Position numbers and translations under genes: made by a program. The notes below the pieces were generated by a model that saw only the letters and a list, made by a program, of their open reading frames with translations, had not been told where the DNA came from and did not search any database. DNA of 64,000 nucleotides from Hirsutella rhossiliensis (lineage: Eukaryota; Ascomycota; Sordariomycetes; Hypocreales; Ophiocordycipitaceae): NCBI RefSeq assembly GCF_020360975.1, contig NW_025408675.1, forward strand, positions 1,984,001 through 2,048,000, read 5' to 3'. Positions 12,801-23,083 of this stretch are shown piece after piece; within the stretch, counting starts at the first letter, position 1, and each line of letters begins with the position of its first letter.

Positions 12801-15657
12801 GAAAGAAGAAAGGAGTCCAGAGTCTAGACGGACCCCGTGTGGAAGCCCGGCTCGAATCGAATCGAAGGGGGAGCACGGCAGAGCAGCATCCAGGCTCCGA
12901 TACACACATGCCGCTGCCATGTCCACCCTCGAGACGATAGACGCTGTTGCCTGCTGTTGCCTGCTGTTGGGAGGGGGGGAAACAACACATGTTTGTACAT
13001 ACTGTAAAGCACGCACATATAACAACAGGACGACGGGCCGTCTACTAAGCAGCGTGAGCCGCGAGGACAGTGTCCCCCCACACGCGGACCGATCCGGGAC
13101 GAGTTGGGCAGCAACAAGGCCGGCCCACCGTGGGTCGCGGCTCCGATCTGGGATCACCCTGATGGCTTGGATCTTGGCAACGGGGGTGGTGGCGATGGCT
13201 TCCCTCTTTGTTCGCCTCCAGCCATGCGGTTGCTTGCGTAGGTTTCGGGGCAAGACGAGGAAGGGGAAGGTAAACACAGTGGCACGCTTACAGGGCATCA
13301 CATGCATCTGATCGTCGCTCTCGGTGAGGAGGAACCAGAGCATCAAAGTTTGAAGTTGTTGGTTCGAGGAGGAGGGGCAGCGTCCCGGCAGAATAGAGGA
13401 GGGCACCATCACCCCTCGACGGCTCTGGTATCCGTGAAGCCGCCAGGGTTCAGTAGTCGATGCAACCCGCCCACATGCATACATCAATCGGCCGAAGCAA
13501 AAAAAGAAAGGAAAGGAAATCAGGGTTGCGGTGCTCGGCGGTCGGTGCCTCGTGCCCAGGCGACTAATAACAGCGGCAAAGAACGGGCTCGCGTCGCACA
13601 ACGGTGTGATGAGGCCACCACGCAAGTATTCGGCACTGGCGAGACAGATGCTTACCGTTCCTTGATAATCGTCGAGGATGGCAGTGGCCTCCGTCGGGGA
13701 AACGCGGCTCGGAGCTGGGTTGGAGGGGGGCGAGAACTGCCACGCCGTCTTGCTCACGGCCAGCGAACGAGTGAGGCGAGGGAGGCCTGACAAAAAGATG
13801 CGAATATTCACAGTGTAAGCAGCAATGGAAAGCGGCCACTCGCGGGGGGGGGGCAGCCTGGTCGGGGGCAGGACGGCGACGTCTGGCCCATCATACGATG
13901 CCGCATGCAACGCATGTATGGAACGTTCTTCTCTGCGCAGCTTACCAAGGGCAGCATCCGCGATGATTCGAAGACGAGGGGGCTTCCAAAGTGTACAATG
14001 TGCGTGTGTCTGCCCATGCCACGCCATGCTGCCCACCCCCTTTGGCCTGGTTGGTTGGCTGTACGGTCAGACAGCAAGCAGAAGCAACTCCCTCCCATGT
14101 GGGCAGTTTGCGGGGCGGGGGGGGGCTGCGTCCTTTGCAGGCATCATCCCCAAGAAACGTGGTCACTCGACGGGCTTGAGAGCCTTTTTTGTTTGCGCAG
14201 CCGCCCTCGCCGTGTCTCGCCTCGCGTCACAAGCTCCGTCAGCCGCGGAATCATGAGCCATCATCACGGCCTCGGGCTAAACGGAGCCAAGCCCCACGGG
14301 CCATGCCATGAGTTTCAAGACAGAAGTCCAAGCAAGAAAAGCAAAAAGAAAAAAGAAAAAAAGGGCAGCCCGAGCCACGAGGGGGATTCGCCTCGTCTCC
14401 CGGCGACCTCCCCCCTTCGGCAGTTTTTCTTACGGAGAGGGGCGCTTATGGCACCGTGTGCGTGCAAGGGGCGAGGTCCGAATGGTTGGAGAGCAAACTG
14501 CCACCTGCCTCGGGGGCGCGTCTTCGCTCGTTGGTCGTCGGCCGCTCGTTGCTTGGGGCCGGGCTGGGGGCTCATCGCTGGGGGCTCATCGCTGGGGACG
14601 CAGGAGAGTCAACGAGGCAAGAGAGTGAAAGGAGAGGACGAAAACCTCCGCTACCCAACGCCCTTTGGCCCTGACTAACTAACTGCATGTAACTTACCTA
14701 GCATGCTGAACATAACTTACGTGGTGCAACGTCAACCCACAGCCAAAGCCCCGGGGCCACCTCCATCGTCATCGTCAGCGAGCCAAGCAGCTACCAGACG
14801 CCGCCGATGAGACGTCTCCTTGTCCTTCTCTCCCTCACCCGCTCTGCCTGTCCTTTCTCCCCATAGGCCCAGGCTCCTCCTGACACAGACCCCCAAACCC
14901 CCCCTTTTCCGGGATCTACAAACCCACTCCCCTCTCCACACACTCATATCCGCTCACACACACACACACTCACTCACTCACTCACTCACTCACACCCCCT
15001 TCTTCGTCAGCCGGAGCCATCCGTAAGCGCCACACACACTGTGACCGGCCTCTCGCGCACCCCAAGCCCGAGCGAGACGCTGTCGGGCCGCCGGCAATGG
15101 ATCAAAGCCCTAACCGACCGGGAAGGGGGGGATTCGGGGTAAAGAACAGACCCCGTTGCCTGTCCGTTTGCCTGGCGAACCAAAAAAGGAACGAGAAAGA
15201 GGCGGGCGAGGCTTGCGCATCGTCGTCGGCTTGTCGCCGTCGTGGCATGACGCTTATAGCTCCCCCGGTCGAGGCGGTGCCATGTCTTGATTCGCAAGCA
15301 AACCATTGACTGACCTGCCGTCTCTGCCTTTCCCTTCCCACACCCTCGGCTGGACGCCTTGGGAGCCATCGTGGTCCTCCCCCCCCCCCCACCCCTTTCA
15401 GTAGAAGCTATATATCGCCCTGCGTGATGCCCCTACCCGTGGGCTCGTCACCAGACGCCTTCTCTTCTTTGCCGTTTCCGCACTTTGACATAGTCTTCAT
15501 CCCATATCCGCCACTACTTTGAATTAAAGTGTTCAAATAATACAAGTGCACACACCCACTTCTTGCACTTATACGCACCCACCTTCTCCAAGGCAACCTC
15601 TTCGCGCCGCCCGCCTTGACATATACAACACCACCACAACCTCTTTCTCAACACAAC
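9885..15657. other. 5.8-kb region without a convincing gene
   Basis: Open frames here lack the strong G/C third-position preference of the real genes nearby. The longest, 12612-14036 (-), is discussed under findings. GC content is normal and there is no RIP signature. From about 14740 the DNA becomes CT-rich on the plus strand, carries a CACT microsatellite, and leads into the gene at 15658, so the right end is probably that gene's promoter and 5' leader. A non-coding transcript cannot be excluded. Confidence 0.5.
14956..14994 (+). repeat. CA/CACT microsatellite
   Basis: A run of CA dinucleotides passes into about seven CACT units. It lies about 665 bases upstream of the ATG at 15658, in a CT-rich stretch that is probably promoter or 5' leader. 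Confidence 0.9.
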
Positions 15658-17340
15658 ATGGCGTCTATAACCAGCAGAAGAGGGCAGGCCAAGCCCCAGC
15701 TAATGTCCTCATCGACGCCTGTCACGACCACCTCCACACCCCACCCTTCGTCTCATGAAGCTCCTCACTCCGCCGCACCGTCACACAATGGGCCGCATCA
15801 GCAAAGAACACAATTCGGGACGAGGAGTGGGCAGAGCGAGGAGGCAGAAGGAGACGAGGTAGATGAAGACCAGGAGGAAGGCGATGAACTCACGGATGAC
15901 ATCGAGGAGCCCTCCACGCCACCATCCATCACCCTATTCCCCCCGGAACCTTCATCCTCCACCACGTCCGTCAACACCTACAACTCCCTGCTCTCCGAAG
16001 ATGACGAAGACGATGTCCACGACGACGCCGCAAACGGCACCGGCTCAATCTACTGCGCCGACGACGCCGCCACCCCCGTCGTCCTGCCCCCCCGCTACCG
16101 CCCAGCCGGCCTGGTGATCCCCGCCGACCCGGCCCTCCGGCCCTCAGACCCCTACACCTTCGGCCGCCTCTTCCCCTCCCTCGACCGCCTGGCCATCCGG
16201 CACGACGACGCCTCCGCGGACGGCAACATGAACCTGCGCGTCGAGACCGTCGTGGCCCCCGGGATGCGCTCCGGCTCTCTCGCCGGCCCCGGCCCCGTGC
16301 TGGGCCGCAGCCGCCGCGCCGCCACCGTCCAGCTCTTCCACCTGCGCATGCACAACCTCGCCCGCCGCGAGTTCTCCCTCCGCCGCTACTGCCGCGACTC
16401 GGGCCGCGAGGTGTGCGGCTGCAAGCGCGCCTACGCGACCCAGCCGTCCCCGTCGCCCGCCGATTCGTCGGCCGGCTTCCCCCGCTCCGTCTCGGCGGCC
16501 CTGCGCTCCGTCAAGACGCCCTTCCGCCGGCCCTCCTCCTCTTCCTCGTCGTCTTCGGGCTCCGCTGCTGGCTCCACGCGATCCTCCTCCTCTCTCTTCT
16601 CCCGGAGGCCGTCGACACGGGGCAGCCTGGCCACCACGACGGCGCAAAGCGTTTCCCCCGGCAGTCGGCGCGGATCGACCGACTCGGCTGCGAGCTCGCT
16701 TTCCGTCGCGACATCGCAGTCCCCGCCGCAGCCGGCCTCGCTCCTCGTCCCCACCGACACCATCAAGCTCGAGTTCAGCAACTACGCGCGCGTCGACGTC
16801 CGCCGCCACGGCGCCAGGCGCTACGAGTTCGAGTGGTGGGGCCACGAGTACGCCTGGAAGCGCTCCGTCGACAAGACGCTCAACACCGTCTCCTTCCACC
16901 TCGTCCGGGACGGGCACGGAGACCCCGTGGCGCACATTGTCCCTGAGGTGAGGAGTCCGAACCAGGTCAGCGCCGAGGACCGGGCCGGCGGCTGGATTCC
17001 TCCGTGCTACATGTGGATCAGCGACCCGGCGGTTGTCGAGGCCATGACGGACGTAGCCGAGTAAGTGTCTGCCCTCGTCGAGCTCGTCTTTCCTCGCTTG
17101 TGACTCTAACGGAAACACCGCTGCAGCATCATCGTTGCTACGGGTCTCATGGCCTTGGTCGACGACTGCATCAGGGACCGCTGGCAGGTCAAGAAGCCGG
17201 CCCCACTTGTCCCCGCCCGGCCCCACGTCGCCGACGCCGGTCGGTCCAGGTCCGCCGTGCGCGACTTCTTCTCCCGCAGACTGTCGACGCAGCATTCCCA
17301 CAGCCCGCTGCGCGTCGCGAGAACGCTGACTGTTCACTGA
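15658..17340 (+). CDS. Uncharacterised 538-aa protein with a conserved-looking C-terminal half
   Basis: The CDS is join(15658..17060, 17127..17340). The 66-nt intron starts GTAAGT and ends CTGCAG. The ATG at 15658 lies in AACACAACATGG. Residues 1-110 are Ser/Thr/Pro and acidic, probably disordered. From about residue 125 (PPRYRPAGLVIPADPALRP) to 255 the chain looks folded, with a Cys-containing stretch GREVCGCKRAYA. A Ser-rich linker (residues 262-355) follows, and then a second folded part with LEFSNYARVDVRRHGARRY, FEWWGHEYAWKR and PCYMWISDPAVVEAMTDVA. There is no signal peptide. A hydrophobic segment DIIVATGLMALVDD near residue 468 is too short and acidic-ended for a sure membrane span. I do not recognise the family; its style is that of conserved hypothetical proteins of filamentous ascomycetes. 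Expression from a long upstream region is possible but only inferred. Confidence 0.8.
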
Positions 17341-17893
17341 GGACTGTCGTCATCGCGCCCCGTCACCCAGTCGGTGGCGAGTTTCTCGAAGCCTCCATGT
17401 TTCACATCCCGTGCACGGAATCTTTTGTCTTACTACAGAGTTGTAATCATTTATTCTCTTCTTGCCCTCGGCTCTTGCCGCGATGACATCAGCAGCTCAG
17501 GTGTTTAGGCACGGGTAATGGTAATCAGAGACATGATCTTGGCGAGCATGAGCAAGCAACGCGTTTAGGTATAGCTTTGGAGCTGGGCGGGCGTCCGTAC
17601 GAAGTGTCTGGCGTTGAGATTCGCAGATGCAAAGAGACCGCTCTGGCGTTGAGCAATTAGTAGCCAGGATGACAACAAAGACGAATAATATCCATCACTC
17701 TTCTCCACAGCAGGACCTGTGCAAGGTTGACCAAGTGCATGTCAAGGCGTTGAGTGATGATCCATCTATTCGGCCAACGGTCCCTGAGACGATGGTGTCT
17801 GCCGTCTCGGATCCCTTTCCGGTTCACTACCAGTGCCACGGAAAGAAACCTCCGTCCAAAACTCCGCGCTATGCTCACAAGGCGTCGATGCTC
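17341..17893. other. Convergent 3' intergenic region
   Basis: About 550 bases separate two convergent genes. They are expected to hold both 3' UTRs. No gene or repeat is seen. Confidence 0.5.
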
Positions 17894-20219
17894 CTAGCCG
17901 TTCTGATACCATTCATCATGCCTGCTCCCGAGCCAGCCCCCAAAGTCAAGTTTCATCAGCAGCCGGTCGATGCCCCCAATCTTGCCAGGAGCATATCGGC
18001 GGTTTCCACTCGACTCATCTTCAGCCATGGCCCCTTCGGCTTCCCACTCAGCCAAGAATTTCGGATCGCTCTCGAGCGCCCGCAGGGTGTCCACGACTGC
18101 CTCTATTCCCTTCCTGGCCTTGCCTTCTACTGCGTGGAGCAGTGCCAGGACCCCTTCCTCTTCTTGTTCCAAGTCGACAAACGCATCGACCACGCCGGCA
18201 TCCGCTTCGAGGTCCATCGAGATGAAGATGGAATGCAGCCGCCGCATATGCAGAACGAGGTAGTCAATGTGTGTCAAAAGTGCGTATAGCGGTTCGGTGA
18301 AGCTTGACTGGGTGAGGAGAAGTCGGCGCGCAAGCGTGCCTAGGAACAGGGTGTGGGCTGTGGAGAGGGTCTGAGGATCGTGTGTTGGGTGATTGCGGGG
18401 TGCGTCTGCCTTGCGCCCGTGGTCCGAGGTCTCGTCGGGGAGGAACAAGTCCTGCTCTTCATGGGCCTGCCCGTCTTGGACCGAGGCGGGTGCCGGTGCG
18501 CCAGATGGTCCGCCGCCTCGCCTGTCTTGTCGCGCATCGTGGCCCGTCAACCATGAGCTAAACGTTTCCCACATGCCGGCCACAACCTCCGTCTGCAGGT
18601 ACCCCTCCGTCTCACCAAGGAAGAAAATAACGGCACTTGCCGTCGTCCACGAGCTCCGCAAGGCGGCCGACCTGGCCGACCAGCGCCTCCGTAGTGTGAC
18701 GGCGTGCTCGCCTGCCCCCATGGGGGCCGCATGGTGGCGCCTCAGAGACGTCATCTTCCACAGATCCGTCAGTCGGATGTGGGCACGGCGCAAAGAAAGC
18801 AAGTACGAGTTTATGCACGAGTAGATTTGCAAGTCGGCCGGGGAAATGACCATGTCCAAAGGAGACGGAAGCTCGACGTGGAGCACGGCGGGCACCGAGA
18901 ATAGCAGGTTCTGGAAGGGCAACGCTTCCAGGCGCGTGGCAACATCAGCGCTCACCAGCTTCTGCTCTGCGCTGAGGGACGGGGGAGTTTCCGACTTGGT
19001 GAGTTGCAGTCGCAGCAAATCGCGGGCCAGTTCCAGCTGATCGTCCTCGTCGGCATGCCGTCCTTGCATGGATGCCAGGACCGCCCAAGTCCTGTTGAGG
19101 ACCGCGGCGACCTCCCCGTCCTTGATGGTCAGATTCTTAAGACCGCTGTCCCGTTCGTGGGAGAGGTTGCCTGCTCTGCGCCACCTGTTTCTTATCTTGT
19201 CGTCGGCTTCCTGTGTCAAGGCCAGGGCGAATTCACCGCGGCCAAGCAATAGGAAGTCACGAAGAAGCTGCAGCATCTCGAGCACCTTTGCCAGCGGCAG
19301 TAGCTTGGATAGCGTATTCTCGGAGAGCGAAAGGCGGATGGAGGCAATGGTCCTGGAGAAACTGGCGCTGTTGAGGGGGAATGGTAAGCTTGCCAGCTCT
19401 TGCAGCTTCGATGAAACGTGGTCCAGGCCTCCGATGCTAGAAGAGGCATCGCCCACGGCACGGATGCGGTTGAGCGACTTGCCGATGTAGAGCATGGACG
19501 CAGCCGTGGCCGGAGTGACAAATGACGGCAAATGTTGAGGTGCACAAACGAAGTCCTGCCGAGCAGTCAGCGTCTAGGAAAGAGACAGCGGGTGGTCAAG
19601 GGCAGGCTACGTCGTCTGGTGGTTGCGACTTTTGCACAAAGAAATCAGCAGAGCCGAGAGTTGGGAGTCGGCCATAGAGGACCCAGGCAGAGACGTGCTT
19701 CAGCCAGGCCGTCTCAGCCACAGCCACCAAGCTCAGGGCAGTCTCGGCCACGTCGCGATATCCGCTCTGGACGTCGACCCTCAAGCGGTTGATCAAGTCG
19801 GCGCCTTGGCACGTGTTGCTCTTTGCGGCCATGAAGCGCGCCGTTTCCAGCAGCCATTCCATTATCCTCCTCCACTGCTGGAAGTCGCTCATGACGGCCG
19901 TCAGCGGCACGATGTTGTAGGCGCCGACGAGCTCCGGGTCGAGCGTCAGGATGCTCTCCTCGACGTCGAGCACTTTGCGCTGAAAGGCCGAGAGATGGCG
20001 AGACTGGATGGCGTTGGCAACGGCGCGGCATATTGCGGACGGGTGAGAAGACGCCAGGCGGGAGGCGTGGGCAACGAGGTCGACATGGACATTGCTAAGG
20101 TGAGCGGCCGAGGCTAGCAGCTGGCGCTCGGGAAGAGTGATGGCGTCTGTTTCGAAACTGCATGATCGGAGGAGGGGGGACGGGTGGCCCGAGAGGGAGA
20201 GGAGGATCTCGTGGAGCAT
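17894..20219 (-). CDS. Gamma-tubulin complex component 4 (Spc97/Spc98 family)
   Basis: The CDS is complement(join(17894..19555, 19611..20219)), 756 aa. The protein starts MLHEILLSLSGHPSPLL, the typical GCP4 N-terminus. The GRIP1 region includes VMSDFQQWRRIMEWLL and AWVLYGRLPTLGSADFFVQ. The junction then reads DD|DFVCAPQHLPSFVT and continues with MLYIGKSLNRIRAVG. A nearer acceptor (TAG) would give an implausible 37-nt intron; the CAG used here gives 55 nt with a GCTGAC branch point. The GRIP2 part (about residues 310-750) contains IYSCINSYLLSLRRAHIRLTD and YLVLHMRRLHSIF, with a disordered insert between them (about residues 520-590). GCP4 is a core subunit of the gamma-tubulin ring complex that nucleates microtubules at spindle pole bodies. 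Length fits the family. Confidence 0.9.
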
Positions 20220-21452
20220 GGCTCGGTAGCAAGATGGCTGCGAGCAGGCGCGTTAGCCGGCACATGGGAGAGGACATTGGCGTCGTTACCGCTTGGCCCC
20301 TCTGTTTGGCCGGAGAGCGTCGCCTATGTCGTGTATGAGGAGGATGATGACACCGAGGAGCTCGTATCGACACATGGATGGTCCGCCTCCCGAGGGGCGG
20401 GAGGTAGGCGGCGGTCCGGAGGGTGACGATGGACGGTAGGGGAGGGTCCGTAGCTAGTTTTGTCGACGGCGGCGCAGCAGCTGTTGAGCGAAGCGCGCGA
20501 GTTGTCCAGCAGCTCCAAGAAGAGGCCACGGGATTGTTGACCGGGAGAAGCAACACGGCGCGTCACGGTGCCGTGCAGGTCCCGTGCCGGCACGTGACCG
20601 CCCTTTCTTTTATCTGACCGAGCCGTCTCCTCTGCCGGACGGACTGAATGCATTTTGGTCTCTTTTGCACACGACTTTTGCCGTACAATATCGGCGGCCG
20701 CTCAAGCAGAATCGAGACGCCATCCATTGCCCTTTGTTGTCCCATGACGGCTCTGAGACACCCCCCGATTCTCTCTCCTCCACTGGGGCGCTGTTGCAGC
20801 GTCTCTGCTTCGCTCGACGACGGCGTCTCCCATAATTAATTTGGACGAACAATGCCTGCTTCCACCAGCCGATGCCAGGGCATCTCTGACGCATTCACGG
20901 CGATGGAAGCCTGCGACAAAAAAGGCCGGCAGCGCCCTGATTGGCCTGGGCCGACCTGATTCAGGCCGCTGCGTGTGCAGCCCTTGCGGGTTTCATCATC
21001 TCGACGCCAACAACAAAAAGCGGAACCGAAACCCCCCCTGGGCGGAAAGCTAATTAATAACAAGAAAGACACAAGGGAGGCGGCGTCGACAAAGAGTCGA
21101 CTGGTCCAATGACGTCGCCCCGCCGGCCCGCCCAAGAGGCCTCTCGCGCTTGCTTGCCATGAGTCCATGACCGCCTTCTAAAATCGACCAAGCAGCCTTT
21201 TGAAACGACGATTCGCCTCCCGACTTTCAGGAGCGACCGTCCTACCGCAAACGCCTGGGGTTGAGCTGCCAAGGAACAAGCACCTCTTCATCGTCGGGCT
21301 GGACATCCAGCGCCCATCTTCATCAGCCCCTCCCCCGCCATCACGGCGCATAAGCAGGCGTTCCCTTGGGCGTTCCCTTAGGCGTTCCCTTACCTCTTCA
21401 TTCCCGCCACGCCTCTCCCTGTGTCGCGAATCCATCCAAAGCAGCGCCCATC
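20220..21452. other. Divergent promoter region between GCP4 and the spartin-like gene
   Basis: This 1.2-kb gap lies between two divergently transcribed genes and should hold both promoters. Three near-copies of the 12-mer GGCGTTCCCTTA follow one another at about 21357-21392. No gene is supported. Confidence 0.5.
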
Positions 21453-23083
21453 ATGGCTTCGCCCAACAATGTACTTACTTCCTCTGCCCCCCTTGGACGC
21501 CCCATGGGCTCCACGCTGACGCCGCCTCTCCAACAGGATCCGAAGCTGCTCTACGCAGTCGAGGGCATCAAGGCCTATCGCATCCTCAACGGCGTCGAGG
21601 AGTCCCTGACGCCCATGAGCCCCCAGACCCTCTCCCTCCTCATGGTTCCCACCGCCTCTGGCTTCGCCGGCCCCTCCGACCCCTCCCGCGGCGACGACGA
21701 CTTTTACCTACACCTTCACCTGCCGCCCGAGCTCGACCTGCCCATGCCCGCCACCACCCAAATCTACCACCAGCCGCCCACCAGCTACCTGATCCCGCGA
21801 TGGGACCTCGGCCCCGGCAGCGGCGCCTTCACCCGCATCGAGTTCCCCCCCGTCGGGAGCCGCCCCGGCGTCCAGGAGGACGTCGACACCTTTGAGACCA
21901 TCCTGGCCCAGTGCACCGCCTTTCTCGAGCGCGCCCCGCCACCCATGTCCGACCGATCCAAGGCCGCCGAGGCCGCCGCCGCACCGCCCCCGCCCTACAA
22001 CCCGGCCGAGTATGATCCCGGCGAGGGATACGTGCCGGGCAGCCACAGCGCCAACTCGGGCAAGGGAGGTAGGATCGTCCTCGTCGACGAGGAGGACGGC
22101 AGCGTCGTCGGCGAGCTCGGCGAGGGCTTCGACGTGGTCGAGGGCGGAGGCGTCAAGCCGGGATCCAAAGGTAGGTTTAATCCCGTTCCCTCGGCATACA
22201 AACGAGCACCGGGCTGACCGTGTCATTTTACACTGCAGACCCAGTCGAAATCTCCCTGCCTGCCGAGGGCTCACATAACATCTCGGTCCAGCCTCTGTCC
22301 TTCGAGGACGAGATGCATCCGGCCTTCAAAAAGTCGACTATAGTCTCGACGGCGTCCAAGGCGTCGCGGCTGCTCATCACAACGTCCGACTACGTCACCA
22401 AGACGATGCAGTCGCAGGCCGATGGCTTCACACACAAGACCAAGCCAGCGGCCAAGCCCGTGACCTTTACGCCCACGACGCACGCGCACATCCGACGCAT
22501 CAACCAGTTCTCCACCAAGGCGGCCGGGCTGTCGGCGGCCACGGTCGGGTCGATTGGCAAGGTTGCGCAAAACTTTGGCGCGCACGTCACCAAGCGCAAG
22601 GACGGCAGCGCCAGGGGCTACGACAAGGAAGGCAAGGCGATTGCAAACTACAAGCCCGGGGTGCTGAACAAGAGCCTCATGGCCTTCAACACGGTGGTGG
22701 ACGGCGTGGAGCAGGCGGGCCGGAACCTGCTGACGGGCACCTCATCGAGCGTGACCACGGTGGTCGGGCACCGGTGGGGAGAAGAGGCGGGCGAGGTGTC
22801 GAGGAACCTGGGCGGCGGCTTCAAGAACGTGGGGCTCGTCTACATTGACGTGGCGGGTGTGTCTCGGCGCGCGGTGCTCAAGAGCGTGGCCAAGGGCATG
22901 GTTGTCGGCAAGGTCAAGGGCGGGGGGCAAGTCATTGTCGGCGGAGGAGACGCCGACAACCCTGCCATAGTCGCGGCCGCCACCGGCAACGGCCAGGGCC
23001 AGGCGGGCTCGGGCCCGGGCCTCTACGAGACGTCGAGCGTCGCCAGCGGGTACAATGGCACGGGCAAGAAGGCGGCTTCGTAG
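21453..23083 (+). CDS. Spartin/senescence-domain protein
   Basis: The CDS is join(21453..21470, 21537..22170, 22239..23083), 498 aa. The first exon encodes only MASPNN. Its 66-nt intron begins GTACTTAC, ends CAACAG, has a CTGAC branch point and is in frame, so it could be missed. The 68-nt second intron is standard. The N-terminal part (DPKLLYAVEGIKAYRILNG ... SYLIPRWDLGPGSGAFTRIE) resembles the lipid/membrane-binding front half of fungal spartin-like proteins. The C-terminal part, from about residue 240 (STASKASRLLITTSDYVTK) to 440, is Gly/Ala/Val-rich and matches the senescence/spartin-associated domain (GVEQAGRNLLTGTSS, VGHRWGEEAG). The animal homologue spartin acts on lipid droplets and endosomal membranes; lipid-droplet or membrane association is inferred here. 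The C-terminal tail is a disordered Gly-rich segment. Confidence 0.85.

Noticed and set aside
14956..14994. Possible CRISPR-like array or telomeric repeat
   Set aside because: It is a simple CA/CACT microsatellite with no spacers, in a eukaryotic genome.
16144..17337. 397-codon minus-strand open frame
   Set aside because: It lies opposite the 538-aa gene, has Arg/Gly/Ala-rich shadow composition and crosses that gene's intron.
19574..19610. 37-nt intron in the GCP4 gene (TAG acceptor)
   Set aside because: It is too short for a fungal intron. The CAG acceptor 18 bases on, with a GCTGAC branch point, gives 55 nt and a better match to the family.
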